From Strongyloides papillosus (Eukaryota > Nematoda > Chromadorea > Rhabditida > Strongyloididae), in assembly GCA_005656395.1 (NCBI GenBank), contig SRSI01000031.1, positions 310,001 to 374,000 of the forward strand: DNA of 64,000 nt, given 5' to 3'. The translations under genes were made by a program, and so were the position numbers. The notes beneath the pieces were generated by a model that was not told the origin of the DNA, did no database searches, and saw only the letters and a list, made by a program, of their open reading frames with translations. This document shows positions 1-13,020 of this stretch, piece by piece; position 1 is the first letter of the stretch, and each line of letters begins with the position of its first letter.

Positions 1-3000
1 ATAAAACCAATTCCTGTAAACATATTTATTATCCTATTCTATAATTAAAATATATCTGATATATTTGAGGGGTACAATGATGTGATAGAGAAAGAATAAA
101 ATTATTCTTCATGGAACTTATTTACAAATTCATACTTATAGCTTCACAGGGGAAATACAACTTGTTTTCCAATGAATAAGTGAAATTTCTCTATTTAAAA
201 TAGTGTATTTAAAAATATTTTTTAGGAAATTATACATTTAATAAAGACAAAAAGTATAATAATTAAAAATGTATTATAATTATTTGTCTATAAAACTATT
301 TTTAAAATATTAAAGAATATATATTATACTTAAAACTACCAAAACAAAACAAAAATAAAAATTGAAGAAGAGGAAGAGAGTGAAAATATTCATACATATT
401 TCAATTCTAATATCATAAAGTAAAAAAAGATACTTTTTTTTTAATTATTTTAAATTATGAATGTAAAAGTTTAAACAAATAAAAAATATTTAAAATAATA
501 TTTCTTTATTTAACCTTAAAATAAAGTAGATTCTAAACATATTACAATACATACATATATTTAAGCAAGGTCAACACATTTACATTAACAAAAATATTAT
601 TTTCAAGATTTTTTGATTTACTAGATATATTTTAAATTTAATATTTAATAAATTTTTATAATTCTCTCTCTCCCTATCATTTTATAACTCCATTTTATAA
701 CTCTATTTTATAAGTTTCTTCAATATATTTTCTTTTTTCGATAACTTTTGAGTAACGATTCTTTAAAAAATTAGGAAAAAAACAACTTTTTATTATCGCA
801 TACGTATATATTATAAATATAAATGGATTCTGGAGATAATATAATTGTTTTTAAAGTTTATAAATAGGAAAAGACAAAAATATGTATTGGCTTTTTCTGG
901 GTGGAGATAGATTTATTTTTAAAATGATGTATGATGTGTTGCGCACATCAAAAAGTGATTCTAAAACAATAATCATTGTGTTAAAGGTTAAAAGGGGGAC
1001 AAAATTTCTACCATATAAACACATGCTTCATACATTTTTGCCTTCCTCCAACTGGCACCAGAAAAATAATATGATATTTGCGTACTACTATAATAACAAA
1101 TTTGAAGGAGAAGTATAATTTTTTACACCTAAGTACAATATTTATTGGTAAAAGACAATAAATATTTAAGGCTACCAAAAGTTTATTGTTGCGCAAGGCA
1201 TATTATTTTTTTTACTTTGATTAATCTTTTTTCTATAATTATTCCTAAATGAAAAAATTAGTCAACACATCGCATAAAAGTATAAACTTTTACGACTTCT
1301 ATTTGTTGTAAAATATTATTAAAAACAAAAGTGTATATATATTTTGAGTGCTTATGTACTATAAAAAAAGATAAAAAATATAAATATATAATAAAAAATG
1401 AGTTCTTATATAAAATGTGTGTAGAAAAATGTTGTATGTTTATATACTTGTCTGATCCTGTAACAATATAATTCAAAATAAAATATTCTCTTTAATGGTT
1501 ATATCATATGTATGTAGTGCCATCAATTACAAAACTATTAAAGTATAATAAAACGTTTAATGAGTTAATTGAGATTTTAATATTATACATGTATTTAACA
1601 TAATGAATAAATCAAAACTTAGATCTATAATAAGAGGAGAGAAATTTTCATAAAATCATAATTTATATTAATGTGTCATAAAATAACTAATATGAATTAT
1701 TCTTTTTTTTATAATTGCCTGGTAGTGGTAGGTACATAAATAATAGTGAAAAGTTACTTAGGATTAGTTGTTTTTGACGTCTTCTGGAAGAGTTTGATTT
1801 ATATTGTTGAAGGTGGTAGTATTAATAGTGAGGGTAAAATAAGTTGAATGATATATATGTTTATGAAACAGCTGAAAGCTTTTATGAGTCAATTTAGAAG
1901 TAATGAATATATATGATAAAATAAAATAGTATATTTTTGAAGGCCAATTGGCAACAAACATTTTAGATACAGATCAATTTTATAGTTTGTGCCTTATTTT
2001 TTTTATTAAAAATTTATCACTAGATTAACTGAGAACATCATAAACATTTAAAAGTTTTAATTTATTTTCTTTCACCTTAATGTTGTTTTGGTATTTTTAT
2101 AGTTTAATGAAATAATTTTGTTTATTTAATAAAATAAGCACATATTTTGTTAATGTCTTTAAAATGTTTGTCAATAAACTTTTGACATATTATTAGTCAA
2201 AATAATAGAAATGTAGGAAGAAAATATTTGATTTTATCACTGAAAAATTAATAACAATTTTTGTTTTAATAGATTTAAAAAAATTTCAAAAAGTATTAGA
2301 ATAATAATATAAATAGAGAAAAGTTTTTATACAATATAACAATGTTGTATTTAGTAGAAGACAAATAATCAAATGAATTATAATAATTTAAATATCACAA
2401 TAAAAAAAGATTTATAATTTTTAAAAAAGCATTAATATTGTTTTATTACAAATTTTATACAATTTATAAAAGTCCATAAATTATATACCATATAAATATA
2501 TATATATAAAAGTTTTGAAATAGATGTATAGATCAAATGAAGGAAGTTAAAACAATATTATAAATATTTTTTTATCTTCCTTTATCTAAATATAAAATAT
2601 ATTAAAAGGATATAATGATAATAAAAAGTTTGATCAAAAAACAAACTATTTTTGGCTTGCGCAGGAAAAAAATGAATTTGAAAAACGATTAAAAAAAATT
2701 AAAGTTGTTTTTCATCTAAAACTAATGTACTTTTCTATGATAAAAATATATTTACAATTTTCTTTCTGTTTTCTATCACTTTTTCATCTTCATCAAACTA
2801 TCAACAAAACATCTCTTCAATATCAGTTAAATATATTCTTATTATTATATTGGGACACAAAATATATATATGTAATTTATATACACAAGAGATGGATTAA
2901 GAAAATAGAGGTAAAAATGTAAAAAAGATAGGGGGATAGCTGTTTTTTAAAAATTTTTCAAGGTGACCACTTTTTAAAAATTAATGATTATTTTTCAATA

Positions 3001-6000
3001 ACTACTATTTAATACTTTATTTGTACTTTTGTTGATAATAATATTTCTTTAAAGAGAAAATTTTTTTCTTAATTTCTTGTCCTTCCTTCTTATGTGAGAT
3101 TTTTTTATTTCTAAATAACCTTTTATTGAAATAAATTATAATGTTAAAAAAATAAAATGATATATATAATGAGGTAAAATCTAATTTATATAATAAAATA
3201 ATCTAATTTTTTTAATTATTATATGTAGTAATATGTAATATAAGTATAAAAATTTTTATGATTGTAATATTTATGGTCAATTGGTTAATACAAAATTAAT
3301 AATTTTAAGAAAATAAAATAAATAATGAACTATATGTGAAAAAGTTAGTTAAATAGTATAATGGGAGACCTGCTATATAAATGTAACATTTTTTATACCT
3401 CAAAAATTTTAAAATATTTACTCAACGGGTTTTAATGGGTGATGATTGATGAAAAATGATAGAAAATAATGATGAAGTGGGAATGAAAGTATATATGTTG
3501 CATTTTTGACATGGAGGAAGAAAAATAAAGGGTTTTATGTTAATATTTAAAATTATCAAAATATAAATAAATGAACTTTTTTAAGAGGAAAAAAGTTATA
3601 CATGTGCTTTTATAAATATATAGTTAATGATAACCTTTTATTGGTATTGTAAGTAAGCATTAAATAAACAAAAATTTACATTTTAAGTTTAAAAAAAGTA
3701 TATTATTCTTAATATTTTTCTTTATCATTTTCCTCTTAACTTTTCAACCCTTTCCCTACCTCTTATTTTTATGCCATCTTTTTGTGGAGCTTTTATTTTG
3801 TTACTTGGTACATATATACTATATGTTATGTTGAATGGAGGGTTTGTGAAAAAGAATATTGAGAATAATAAGCATTTTTGCTAGAGATTTTCTTTATAAT
3901 ATATACTAAAAAATTGTTTACCACTTTTTGCTTCTCAAAAATATAACGTTATTCCTCAAATTACAAGGGTATATTTAATGTATTTTATACTACAAATAAT
4001 TTTTTTTTCAAAATTAGTTTAATAAAAAAGTTATTATGTACGAAAAAGAATAAACATTTTTTTGTTTAATTTCTATGTTTTCTTAAGATTATACTTGATA
4101 TAAAGTTCAAGATTTTAATATGTTCTTTCATTCTTGTCAAAAAAAAGATAATAAAAAAGTGCATTTACAAAATGTAATATGAAAGAGTAAAAAATGAAAT
4201 TTGAAAAAAATTTGTCAGTGGTATATAAAAAGTTAATTAATAAAGTTGAATGTATAAATTAATATTTATATATTAGTGTGCATTTCTTATTAGTTATATT
4301 AAAATGACAAAAAAGTAGTTAATATTAAAAAACACACTTTAAATGCCCTTATAATATACCTTTTGGTCTTCAAAATAATACATCACATCATATGATGTTT
4401 TGTTTACAACTCCTTCATATTTTCTTCTTTTCCAAGAATAATACATTTATATATAAATTTATGGCAGGAGTGAGTACAGTGATGCTGTTTGCCATCTAGC
4501 CTATATACAAGCACTATATATATCTAAATAGAGGGGTAAATTTTTATTCTTTTTTATAGTTATTTCCTTAAAAACCCGATAGCTTGTCGTCATGTTAAGA
4601 ATGTGATAAATAGAGTTTTAATAAATATATTTTTTTAATAGCATAATGATGATTAGAAAAGAGAAAACGATTGAAAAATAGATAAATTATATAAAATATT
4701 CACAAATCTTCTTGTTTTTAATAATTTAAGAACATTTAACTAATATACTATGTTTTATGCCCCATGACATGAACACTTATAAGTATAGATTAGATATTAA
4801 AATAAAATAAAAGGGTATAGCTTGTTAAGAATATGATAAAATTAATATTGCTCAAAAGAGAGAGAGATATATGATTATTTATCATGATGTTAAAATATAT
4901 AACTGGTAAATATAAATTACGGGTTCATGATTTTTATTACGATCTTTTAACATTCTTTTATTTTTGAATAACAGAAGTTTATGAAATCAAAATAAAGAAT
5001 ATAATAGAATATGAAATAAATGATAAAACCAAAATAACGTGTACAAATTATTATTACAAAAATATGTAGCTAAAGACCCTAATCTTATAGTACAAAAAGA
5101 TAATAAAGGAATGATTGAGATGAATACATGAAAAGAAGGATAAAGAAAGTGGAAACATTAAATAAATTATAATAAAAAGTTTACAAAAATATAATAGAAA
5201 AATATCTTTTAATGTATTGATGATATTTATTATAGTCTTTAAGTCATATATTTTTTAGCATTAATATTGTTTAATGCTTCTATTTATTAAATTAGTAAGT
5301 TTGGTAAACTTTTCCTCAAAAGAACAATAATGATTATGCTTGAATAATATTAGTCTCTAGTTCCTAAATTTTATGCATTTTGTAAACAAAACAAAATCAT
5401 ATATTGCGAATTATGAGATAATTTATTATTTTTCTAATTTTTAATTTTTTGGTGCATTTAAATAATAAAACAATTTCTTCCTTAAGTCATGTGTACAAAG
5501 TTCAAAATATTTTTGTAGCACTAATTCATAAAAACCATAGAATAAATTTATTATTTATTTACATTTTATTGATTTTAAAGTATAATTAAAATTTTTGATA
5601 ATTTTAACAAAATCAAAGGTTATTATTCAAATTCATCTATAAATTCTTATGAAGTTATATTTTTTAAACATCGAAGAACACTTATCCTTCTTAAAACTCA
5701 AAAGCTAAAAAAATTTTTTTATTACATATCACGTAAGAGATACTTTTAAACTCATTAATAAATTTCAAAACGAAAAAGCAATTGATCAAAGTGATTCAAT
5801 TTTTACACCTGAATAAAAAGCGTTTCACTATCAGAATGTTTACTGAAACTTTTTATTTTTTATCTTAATTAACATTCTTAATAGTGCCACATTAACAAAG
5901 AGAAATTTCATTTTATCTTTAAAACACTATCTTTTTTTAGTTCATAAAACATAGAAAAAGTATATGAAGCTAAAAAAAATTGTTTGTATAGATTCTAAAA

Positions 6001-8028
6001 TTTCAATTTATAATAATGCTGAAGTAATGTTTTAGTAAAATAATTTAATATTAACAAAACAAAGGAAATTTTTGATTAAAATATGTTATAAAATGCAGAT
6101 AATACTTAACAATATAAGGATTTTTATATTTATCAACAAAACTCATTAATGCTTTAGTAAATTGTATGATTTTTATGATGTTGTCATTCATTTAGTAAAA
6201 TTAAAAATAAATCATATTTTGTCAATTTCGATATACAGAAGTCACTACAATATATTAACTTTCATTTGAAAGTATACTTAACAAACATATAAATCATCTA
6301 GACATGTTATTTTACCATACCATCTTTATTGATAGAAAAAAGTATAGTAATACAATTGTGTTGGAATTTAAAAAAATTATAGTATAATATTCACATAATC
6401 TTTTAATAAAGTCAGCTATCAAAAATCATGATATATTTTTAAAAAAAAAATTTGCCTAATAAAAGTTTTAGGAAAATTTAATTTATCAATTTTTGATAAG
6501 CAATAACTTTATTTTTATAATTACTGCGTACATTAAGATGCCAAATAAACGAACTTATTTCATCTATAACTTAAATTAAATGTTTGATTTATTTTTCCAA
6601 AGCCTTTTTTATCGTTCATTTTTAATACAAAAGACAACAATTAATATTATTTTTTTTTATTATGCCTCTATTTCATGCAACATAAAAAAATTCAACATAT
6701 AGTTATGTGGATTACATAAAAATTTCTTTCAGAATAATAAAATAGCCAATGTATAAAATCTATATCTTCTTGCAATTATAAAATTGTTTATTTATTTATC
6801 TTTTTCAATTTGTCCTTAAATTTATGAGCCTATATTTATATGTATGTTTGCCAATAGGGTAATTTTTCAATTTTCTTTGTCTTTCCATTTCAAATGCATT
6901 TTAGAATTACAAAAACTTTTTTATAAAACTTTTTATGATATATAGTGTATGAGGACAACTTTTATTTGTAAAGACATATATTATTTTTATAATTATTATA
7001 CAAATTATGGCATATTTTGACTTAATAAAAATAATTTATTACATAACTACAACTGCTATATAAAAAGATTTATTTGATATAGATCTTTTTCGCTTCATAA
7101 ATATGCCATATTATTATTTTACTGTAACAAAGTATTCAAAAATATTCATCACTTTTAGAAAAAAAATATTATTATTTTTGCAGTTATAAGTTTGTTAAAC
7201 TAACAATCACTTCGTCCATAATATTTGTACAAAGTAAAAAAAATATTTTTCATATTATATAATATCGAAAATAAAATCACATTCCAAAAATAGTCTAGGA
7301 ATCAATGTGAAGTTTGAAAAAAAATACTTTACAACTTTATCTATAAAATCCATATTATTGAATAAAGAAAACACTATCAAGAAATAACAAAGAGGAAACT
7401 ATGATGCTACTTTTTTAAAATAATTTTTGATACCCCAAACAAAAAGAAAATGAAAATTTAGAACCTAAAATATACATCTTCATTCGATTCAAGATTCTTG
7501 TTTCAGACAGTGTAAATGAAAGCATAAAAATTTATATAAGAATCTTTGTAGAACAAAGAGATTTATAAACTAAAAATGTCATTGATATGTCCATATTAAA
7601 ACTAGTTCTTAATCACTATTTTTTTAAAACTACTAATTAAGTTAAATAAACTCTGTAACATAATGATTTAATTAGTATCAATTGGATATCTTCAAAAAAA
7701 ACTTTCACCCTTAATAAATATTTAGCTGTCAAAATCTTAGCACTACAGAACATTGTTTATATTTCAAATAATCAATATTTTGATTCTAGCTAACCCTTTG
7801 TTACCTAAACTATAATATACATTTTCAACACATATACTGATTATTGTCATTTTTTTAAAATACAATTAAATTTTTAATTCTTAGAATATGACTTAAATTA
7901 ACTAAACAACAACATCTTTGGACACTAATATTTTATATACAATTAAATATACCACAATTTTAGTAAATAACTATAATACAAAATTAAAAATTTTAGTTAA
8001 AATCAAAATAAATTAAGAAGTAAATGAA
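1..8028. other. Gene-poor AT-rich stretch
   Basis: No coding exon, RNA gene or mobile element could be supported in these 8 kb. The open frames here are under 80 codons, low in complexity and resemble no family. The sequence is dominated by A/T runs and short TA-rich tracts. It may hold the 3' end or distant exons of a neighbouring gene outside the window, regulatory DNA, or small RNA genes I cannot recognise by eye. Confidence 0.6.
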
Positions 8029-9029
8029 TTAAAGTATTGTAAATTTATCTTCAGTAATATTTTCAGAATTATACCAATCTCGGATATCTTCTTCATCAAA
8101 AGACTGGCTATCAAAGCGATAGTGATCTGGAGAAATGTCAAGAACGTCCTTCTCATTATCCTTAATAGTTTTGACATCTTTTACTATTATGACACGTCCT
8201 TTAACACGTTCTTTAAACTGCATCGCTAATGCTGATGGTACCGCAAGTCTAGCATTCACTCCATAATAAGAATTGTCAATAATTACCATGTTAGCAACAT
8301 TGTCTTTCGAGACATCCACTTCCCATACAATCCCAATGACATCTAAAAAAAACTATCTTAAAACACTAAAAATAGCTTACCTTTTCCTTTAGATTCTTCT
8401 TTGCAAATATCTTTTATTTTTACAAAACTACAGTTATCAACATTCAAACTTTCATTTATCTTACGCAGTGGCGTTTCAGATATGGTGGGAATATTACTTA
8501 AAACTGTTGACTTAGGTGTATGAGCTGCGGAGTCGGATGAGTTAAATTTTGTAGTACTTATATTAGTAGATTTTGGAGTCGTGGAAGGTGTAGTTGGTAA
8601 GGGTTTCCTGGTTGGCAATTTGAAAGGATTTGATGTCAAACCACTATTCATGAACCTCTTAGGTGTCACAAACGTGGTATTATCAATACTTTTACGTTTT
8701 AAAGAAACGGCTAAATAAAAAAATCACTGGAACTCTAAAAATAATGACTTACATTGTGATTGACCGATTGGACGTCTTGAATTCACAGGCGTAACTTGGG
8801 TATTGAAAGAACCTCTAAATGCACGACTTTCTGAGGAAGCTTTTACTCTTCTTGAAAACGAATTTTCGTCAGGAGAACCGTTTCTAAAAATATCGTCAGC
8901 TGGGAGACTATCAATTACTTCATCAAATCGTTTGGCTCTAGCCAGAGCAGCAGACAAAAGATCTGAATCTACTGTTATTGTTTTATTACTTCCAGTTTTA
9001 AACGCCGTAACCTCCTTTTGTGAAGTCAT
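8029..9029 (-). CDS. brc-2: BRCA2-like protein with one BRC repeat and an OB-type domain (BRC-2)
   Basis: Three exons, 9029-8753, 8710-8381 and 8342-8029, joined by introns of 42 and 38 bp with GTAAG donors and TTTAG acceptors, encode 306 aa. Residues 10-35 match the BRC repeat that binds RAD51: F10, T12, S14, K16, I18, V20, L24-L25 and A28 sit at consensus positions. The middle exon is a Ser/Thr/Pro-rich linker. The last exon (DVIGIVWEVDVSK onwards) looks like an OB-type DNA-binding fold. This minimal layout, with a single BRC plus an OB domain, is that of nematode BRC-2, which loads RAD-51 onto resected DNA in homologous recombination; vertebrate BRCA2 is over ten times longer. The RAD51-contacting FxxA tetrad reads FKTG here, with Gly in place of Ala. 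I see no DSS1-binding helical domain. The assignment rests on the BRC motif plus architecture and is fairly firm. Confidence 0.75.
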
Positions 9030-9888
9030 CCCTTAAAAAGTTATTAAAGTAGCCACTAACTAAAAAATGAAACATATAATTAGAAAAATAGAACACTATG
9101 TTAATTTTTAAACAATAAAATTTTGCCGCTGTGGAAACGCTTCACCAATTAAAAATTAACACTACCAAATTGTGATTACAATATAATTTTAGATACAACA
9201 AATTTGAACTTTTAAATGATGAGAAAAATAGCGATTGTTTTTCTATATATAAAGATCAATTTAATTATATAGAATATTCCCGAAGTAATTTTTTTTTCTT
9301 TTCTCACCTTTCGCTATGGGAACATCACTGATGTTATTTTTATATGGTAGATATTTTGCCAAAAAATGACATCAAATCGGTTAAGGTTTTTTTTTAACAT
9401 AAATTGAATTTAAGTTTGACTTCTGCTTCTTTTCCAACTGTTTTTCGAGACAAGGTCTTGTAGGCATAATGAGGGTGTTGCTTTTGCTACAAAACAAATT
9501 AATATCTACTGTTTTGATCAAGCTAGATTTTTAACACTTTGTGCAAGGAAATTATAGAAGAAAAGTTTTTTTTTCTACGTTATTTATGTTGAATATGTGG
9601 AAAAAGCTCATTTTCTTATAATTTTTCTAGTACCAACAAAGTGTATTGAGATCACCAGAACCTTTTTTTGGATTAAAATAAATAAACATTGAAATTTAGC
9701 AATGTTTCAATCTATTTTGATTAAAGTGACAAACACTAGAAAAGATATATACATATGTATACATGACTTTATTAAACATTCATAAAAAACTTGTTCAGTA
9801 GATTCTTCGAAGGTATGCGTATGATTGACAACTACGTGCAAATTCGCGGATCAATAGGAACAAATTGTATTTAATTTTATAATCGAGA
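9030..9888. other. Intergenic, nothing recognised
   Basis: About 860 bp separates the 5' end of the BRC-2-like gene from the 3' end of the MED30-like gene; both are on the minus strand. The spacing is too long for a typical operon pair, so this probably holds a promoter for the BRC-2-like gene and the 3' UTR of its neighbour. No RNA gene or repeat was identified. Confidence 0.5.
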
Positions 9889-10532
9889 TTATTTGGAATT
9901 ACTGCTCAATAAATCTCTAAGATTAGAAGAAGATGAAGGTCCCTGAACATCCTGTATATTTTTATTTCCTTCATTATTTTCCTCATTCTTTTTAATATCT
10001 AAAAGTTTTTGTATAATCTTCTCTTTCTTCTCTTCTTGGTCCGTTCCTAATACTAATTCTTCATTTTTCTCAATAGATGGAATATCCTCCACTTCAATTG
10101 TATACGTCTTTCTTTCTGGAACAACAACACTTTCACCGGGATTTACTTGTTTTAATTTTTTCGGTATTTCATTCAACCTTTCAAGCAGACCTTTTTTAAG
10201 ATCCAACCGTCTTTGAAGATCATTTAACAATTTATCTTGCTCCTCAGCCATAGAACTACTTTTATTTATAAGTAAACATAATCGTCTAAGCGTTTTATAA
10301 TTTCTGTGTAACTCTATAAACTTTTTTGTTTGTTCCTCAATACTTTCATTGTCATTGACACTAGTAAAAAAATTATATAGTGATAATTTAATTAAAGTTA
10401 CCTATTTGTAAAAGCCACTAATTTTTCGTGCATCGTAGTAACACGTTTTGTGGTCATATCAATGGCATCCGTAAAAGATATTGTTGGTTTATCAGGTACA
10501 TTTTGATTTGGTTTAGTATCTTTAGTGTCCAT
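9889..10532 (-). CDS. Coiled-coil protein, probably Mediator subunit MED30-like
   Basis: Two exons, 10532-10402 and 10360-9889, separated by a 41-bp intron, encode 200 aa. The join is in frame and restores a Ser codon across the splice. The protein has an N-terminal helix (TDAIDMTTKRV), a second helix with the core NYKTLRRLCLLINK, and then a long charged coiled coil and a Ser-rich tail (GPSSSSNLRDLL). The order and spacing of the first two helices, and the LRRLxLL..K core, resemble the LRKLRLVYDKC region of animal MED30, a metazoan Mediator head-associated subunit of similar size (human 178 aa). The match is short and coiled coils are easily confused, so another small Mediator or nuclear coiled-coil protein remains possible. 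The start is the first ATG of an open exon whose splice preserves the frame. Confidence 0.42.
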
Positions 10533-11389
10533 GTGTATTACAAATATTTTTTAAAAAATAAACTTTCACATAAAATTATACTGTTTATGACTTTTTTGAA
10601 AACAATCACAAACTTTGACAATGCATATTCATTTCATATAGACACGTTTATCCAATTGGAATAAGTACTTTTTTCCATTTGAATTTTATAAAAAGGGTAC
10701 TGAAATTTTTTAGTCCCTTTATGGCGTGAAATAACTATGGAGTTGTTTTTCCATTGGAAATAACAATTTTCATTTACATATCAATTATACCAAATGGAAA
10801 TAGACATTCTTAACAAACAAAGTATTTAGGATTTTTTAATAAGCAAAAATGCTTTTTATCACTTGATATATTAAGAAGCTTCTAACAGTAATCATTTCAT
10901 CTCATATGCTTAATAAATTTTATAGTTTATTTCCATTAGTTCATTGTAAATGAGTAGGCATAGCCTATCAACTATATTGATAAACATATTTATGTGTTCT
11001 TAATATTAAAAAACTATAACTTTATGAAATTGCAAAATAATATTAATATCGTACTAATGATATAATTTTATAAATCGCCGATATTGAAAAAATATCTCAA
11101 AGCCTTAGTAAAAAGTTGAAAAGTTTGAAAACCTGAACAAGACAATAATTTTTTTGTCATTTTATTATTAAACCAAAACTTTAAATAAAACAACTTGAAA
11201 AAATAAAATTTGTTTTGAGATAATTAAAACGTCTCATTTCTTTTAATTAATATTATTAGTTTCAAGTTTATAATGTGTCAAGTATTTTTAATTTAAGTAT
11301 TGTTCTTTCTTGAAACCTGTTTAACATCATACTTTATATAAACCTTAAATGCTTTAGAAAAATTTATTTTACAAAATTTTCAGTTTATT
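10533..11389. other. Divergent intergenic region
   Basis: About 860 bp lies between the starts of the MED30-like gene (-) and the first ShKT gene (+), so it should contain both promoters. I see no defined motif, repeat or RNA gene beyond A/T-rich sequence. Confidence 0.5.
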
Positions 11390-12435
11390 ATGATTTTAAT
11401 TATATCAGTATATTTAATATTCATTCCTAATTTATTTTGTAAGTTCCTTAAAATTTTTTACACGGGATGATTCTGTTTGACACAGTTAGTTCTTAACAAA
11501 CTACAAACAGGGTTAGAGTGGTTTGAGCCACTATAGATGCGAGGATGAAAAACTGAAGCCAATATATAAGACTACATTATATTATAAATAACTCTGTGGT
11601 TACACAATGATAGGCCTGAGCATCTCATTTTTCTATTTTTCTGCACAAAATTTTTTTCATTAAGAACTACTTTTACACTTAGTTCCCTAGTTTTGTGGAA
11701 AAGTACATAACACAAAATTTACCTTCTTTCGAATAGGGGTTTCGAAGTCGGTGGTGCAGGGATGACAAATGCCTTAAAGACGATAATTAACTTAATTATA
11801 AAGAATGGTTACTCATCGATAGGCCTGAGCATCACTTTTTAATAAACTTTTCTGTTTTTAAAAAATATTATATGTTTATGTAATTTTTTTTAGATTCTCA
11901 AGAGACAAATAGTACACAAACATTATATGCTCCATCCAAAAAACTTTTTAACAGTGATACGGTGCCATGTTGTGGGGATATGATTGGAGAAACTGCTTGC
12001 AAACGATTGAGAAAGAAGAATGAATTTAAATTTCAAAATAAATGCGAGAATGAGCCGGATTTTTCATTAATTCAATGTTGTCAAACGTGTGGTGGAGATA
12101 CCGCCCCATCACGTCATAAAAAGTTATTTAATGAAGGTTTATTATCAAAAAATTGCTTCGACAGACATTCACCGAAATTTTGTGAAAAATTTCTCCTTCA
12201 TAAAGACAATTGGGCTACCTCAACCTGGTCTTGTTCAGGAGAGTATGCTCATATAGCATTTAGGATATGCAGAAAAACTTGTTCCTTCTGTAGGAGAGAT
12301 GCTTATAATAATAAAGATGGTAGTATATTTAAACCCAAAAGGTGTGGGGCATTGACACCTACAAAAATTAACTACTTTGATAGTGAAAATGACATAGAGA
12401 ATTTAGAGAATGAATTTAATACAGTTTTTCAATAG
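11390..12435 (+). CDS. Secreted protein with two ShKT domains (host of two snoRNA candidates)
   Basis: Exon 1 (11390-11438) encodes a short hydrophobic signal peptide beginning MILIISVYLIF. Exon 2 (11894-12435) follows a 455-bp intron with a GTAAGT donor and TTTTAG acceptor; the splice falls inside a Tyr codon. The 196-aa product carries two six-cysteine ShKT (SXC) modules. The first starts PCCGDMIGETAC and ends CCQTC; the second starts CFDRHSPKFC and ends CRKTCSFC. ShKT domains are disulfide-rich folds first seen in a sea anemone potassium-channel toxin and greatly expanded in nematode secreted and cuticle proteins; most are not toxins. No protease, peroxidase or other catalytic domain is attached. 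A close paralog begins 65 bp downstream. The unusually long intron contains two C/D-box snoRNA candidates. Confidence 0.72.
11535..11625 (+). ncRNA. C/D-box snoRNA candidate, intron-encoded copy A
   Basis: A perfect 6-bp terminal stem (AGATGC at 11535-11540, GCATCT at 11620-11625) directly flanks a near-consensus box C (AGGATGA, 11542-11548) and a box D (CTGA, 11616-11619). The enclosed length of about 90 nt and the position inside a spliced intron on the same strand fit the usual biogenesis of metazoan C/D snoRNAs. The guide would be the bases just upstream of box D (ACACAATGATAGGC). I could not assign an rRNA or snRNA target by eye. Confidence 0.55.
11750..11836 (+). ncRNA. C/D-box snoRNA candidate, intron-encoded copy B
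   Basis: An 8-bp terminal stem with two G-U pairs (GGTGGTGC at 11750-11757, GCATCACT at 11829-11836) flanks box C (GGGATGA, 11759-11765) and box D (CTGA, 11825-11828). The 3' end, from GATAGGC through box D to GCATC, is identical to copy A, while the rest differs. This is what a duplicated guide with a partly shared target would look like. It lies in the same intron as copy A and on the sense strand. Confidence 0.55.
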
Positions 12436-12500
12436 TAAATATTTATTGGTTTTACAATATAATTTATTATCAAAGTACATTTTTAATTATTTTAAATAAA

Positions 12501-13020
12501 ATGTTTAATATTATTCAAAACATAGTAATTATACTTGTTTATTTGACTTTTCAACACTATTTTATATCTCCATCAAATTTTAAATCAACTTCAATGCCAT
12601 GTTGTTTAGAGACAATTGGCAAAAAAAGTTGTGAAGAGATGTTAAGAACAAAACCTTATGCATTTGAAGAGAAATGTGAAAACGATCCTGATTTTGCAAT
12701 TATACAATGTTGTCATACTTGCCAAACAAATGTACAGGTATTATTATTTTTGTATTTTAAGCAGAAAAACATTATTATAGGAATTTGGTTTAAGAGTTTT
12801 TAATAAAGGAAAAAAAAGTAAGGAATGTTTTGATAGGCATGCAAAAAAGTTTTGTCTTCAATTTTTGTACCGTTTAGGGGCATGGTCAACAATGAAAAGT
12901 AATGAGATGAGTTGCGAGGGTGATTCATTGCCATTGGCATTTAGAATATGTAGAAAAACATGCGGATTTTGTGATAGAAGACTATATAAGAACAATAATA
13001 TTTCAAATCACTGTAACTAA
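12501..13020 (+). CDS. Secreted protein with two ShKT domains, paralog 2
   Basis: Exons 12501-12737 and 12781-13020 flank a 43-bp phase-0 intron and give 158 aa. The N-terminus is a hydrophobic signal sequence (IIQNIVIILVYLTF). The two ShKT modules start PCCLETIGKKSC and CFDRHAKKFC and end CCHTC and CRKTCGFC. Cysteine spacing and flanking residues match the upstream gene closely, so the pair is a tandem duplication. This copy lacks the upstream gene's separate signal-peptide exon and its snoRNA-bearing intron; instead the signal peptide and first ShKT module share one exon, and an intron divides the two modules. Only 65 bp separates the genes. No strong pyrimidine-AG acceptor was seen before this ATG, so operon expression is possible but unproven. 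Confidence 0.72.

Noticed and set aside
882..2922. Several 60-78 codon open frames in the first 3 kb
   Set aside because: Composition is that of random A/T-rich DNA, with no domain, signal peptide or splice structure supporting them.
4440..4510. Possible miRNA-like hairpin (ATGGCA ... TGCCAT)
   Set aside because: Only 6 outer and 4 inner base pairs with a large internal loop, well below what a miRNA precursor needs.
11460..11535. A third C/D snoRNA in the ShKT intron (GGGATGATTCTG)
   Set aside because: A box-C-like sequence is present but there is no convincing box D or terminal stem.
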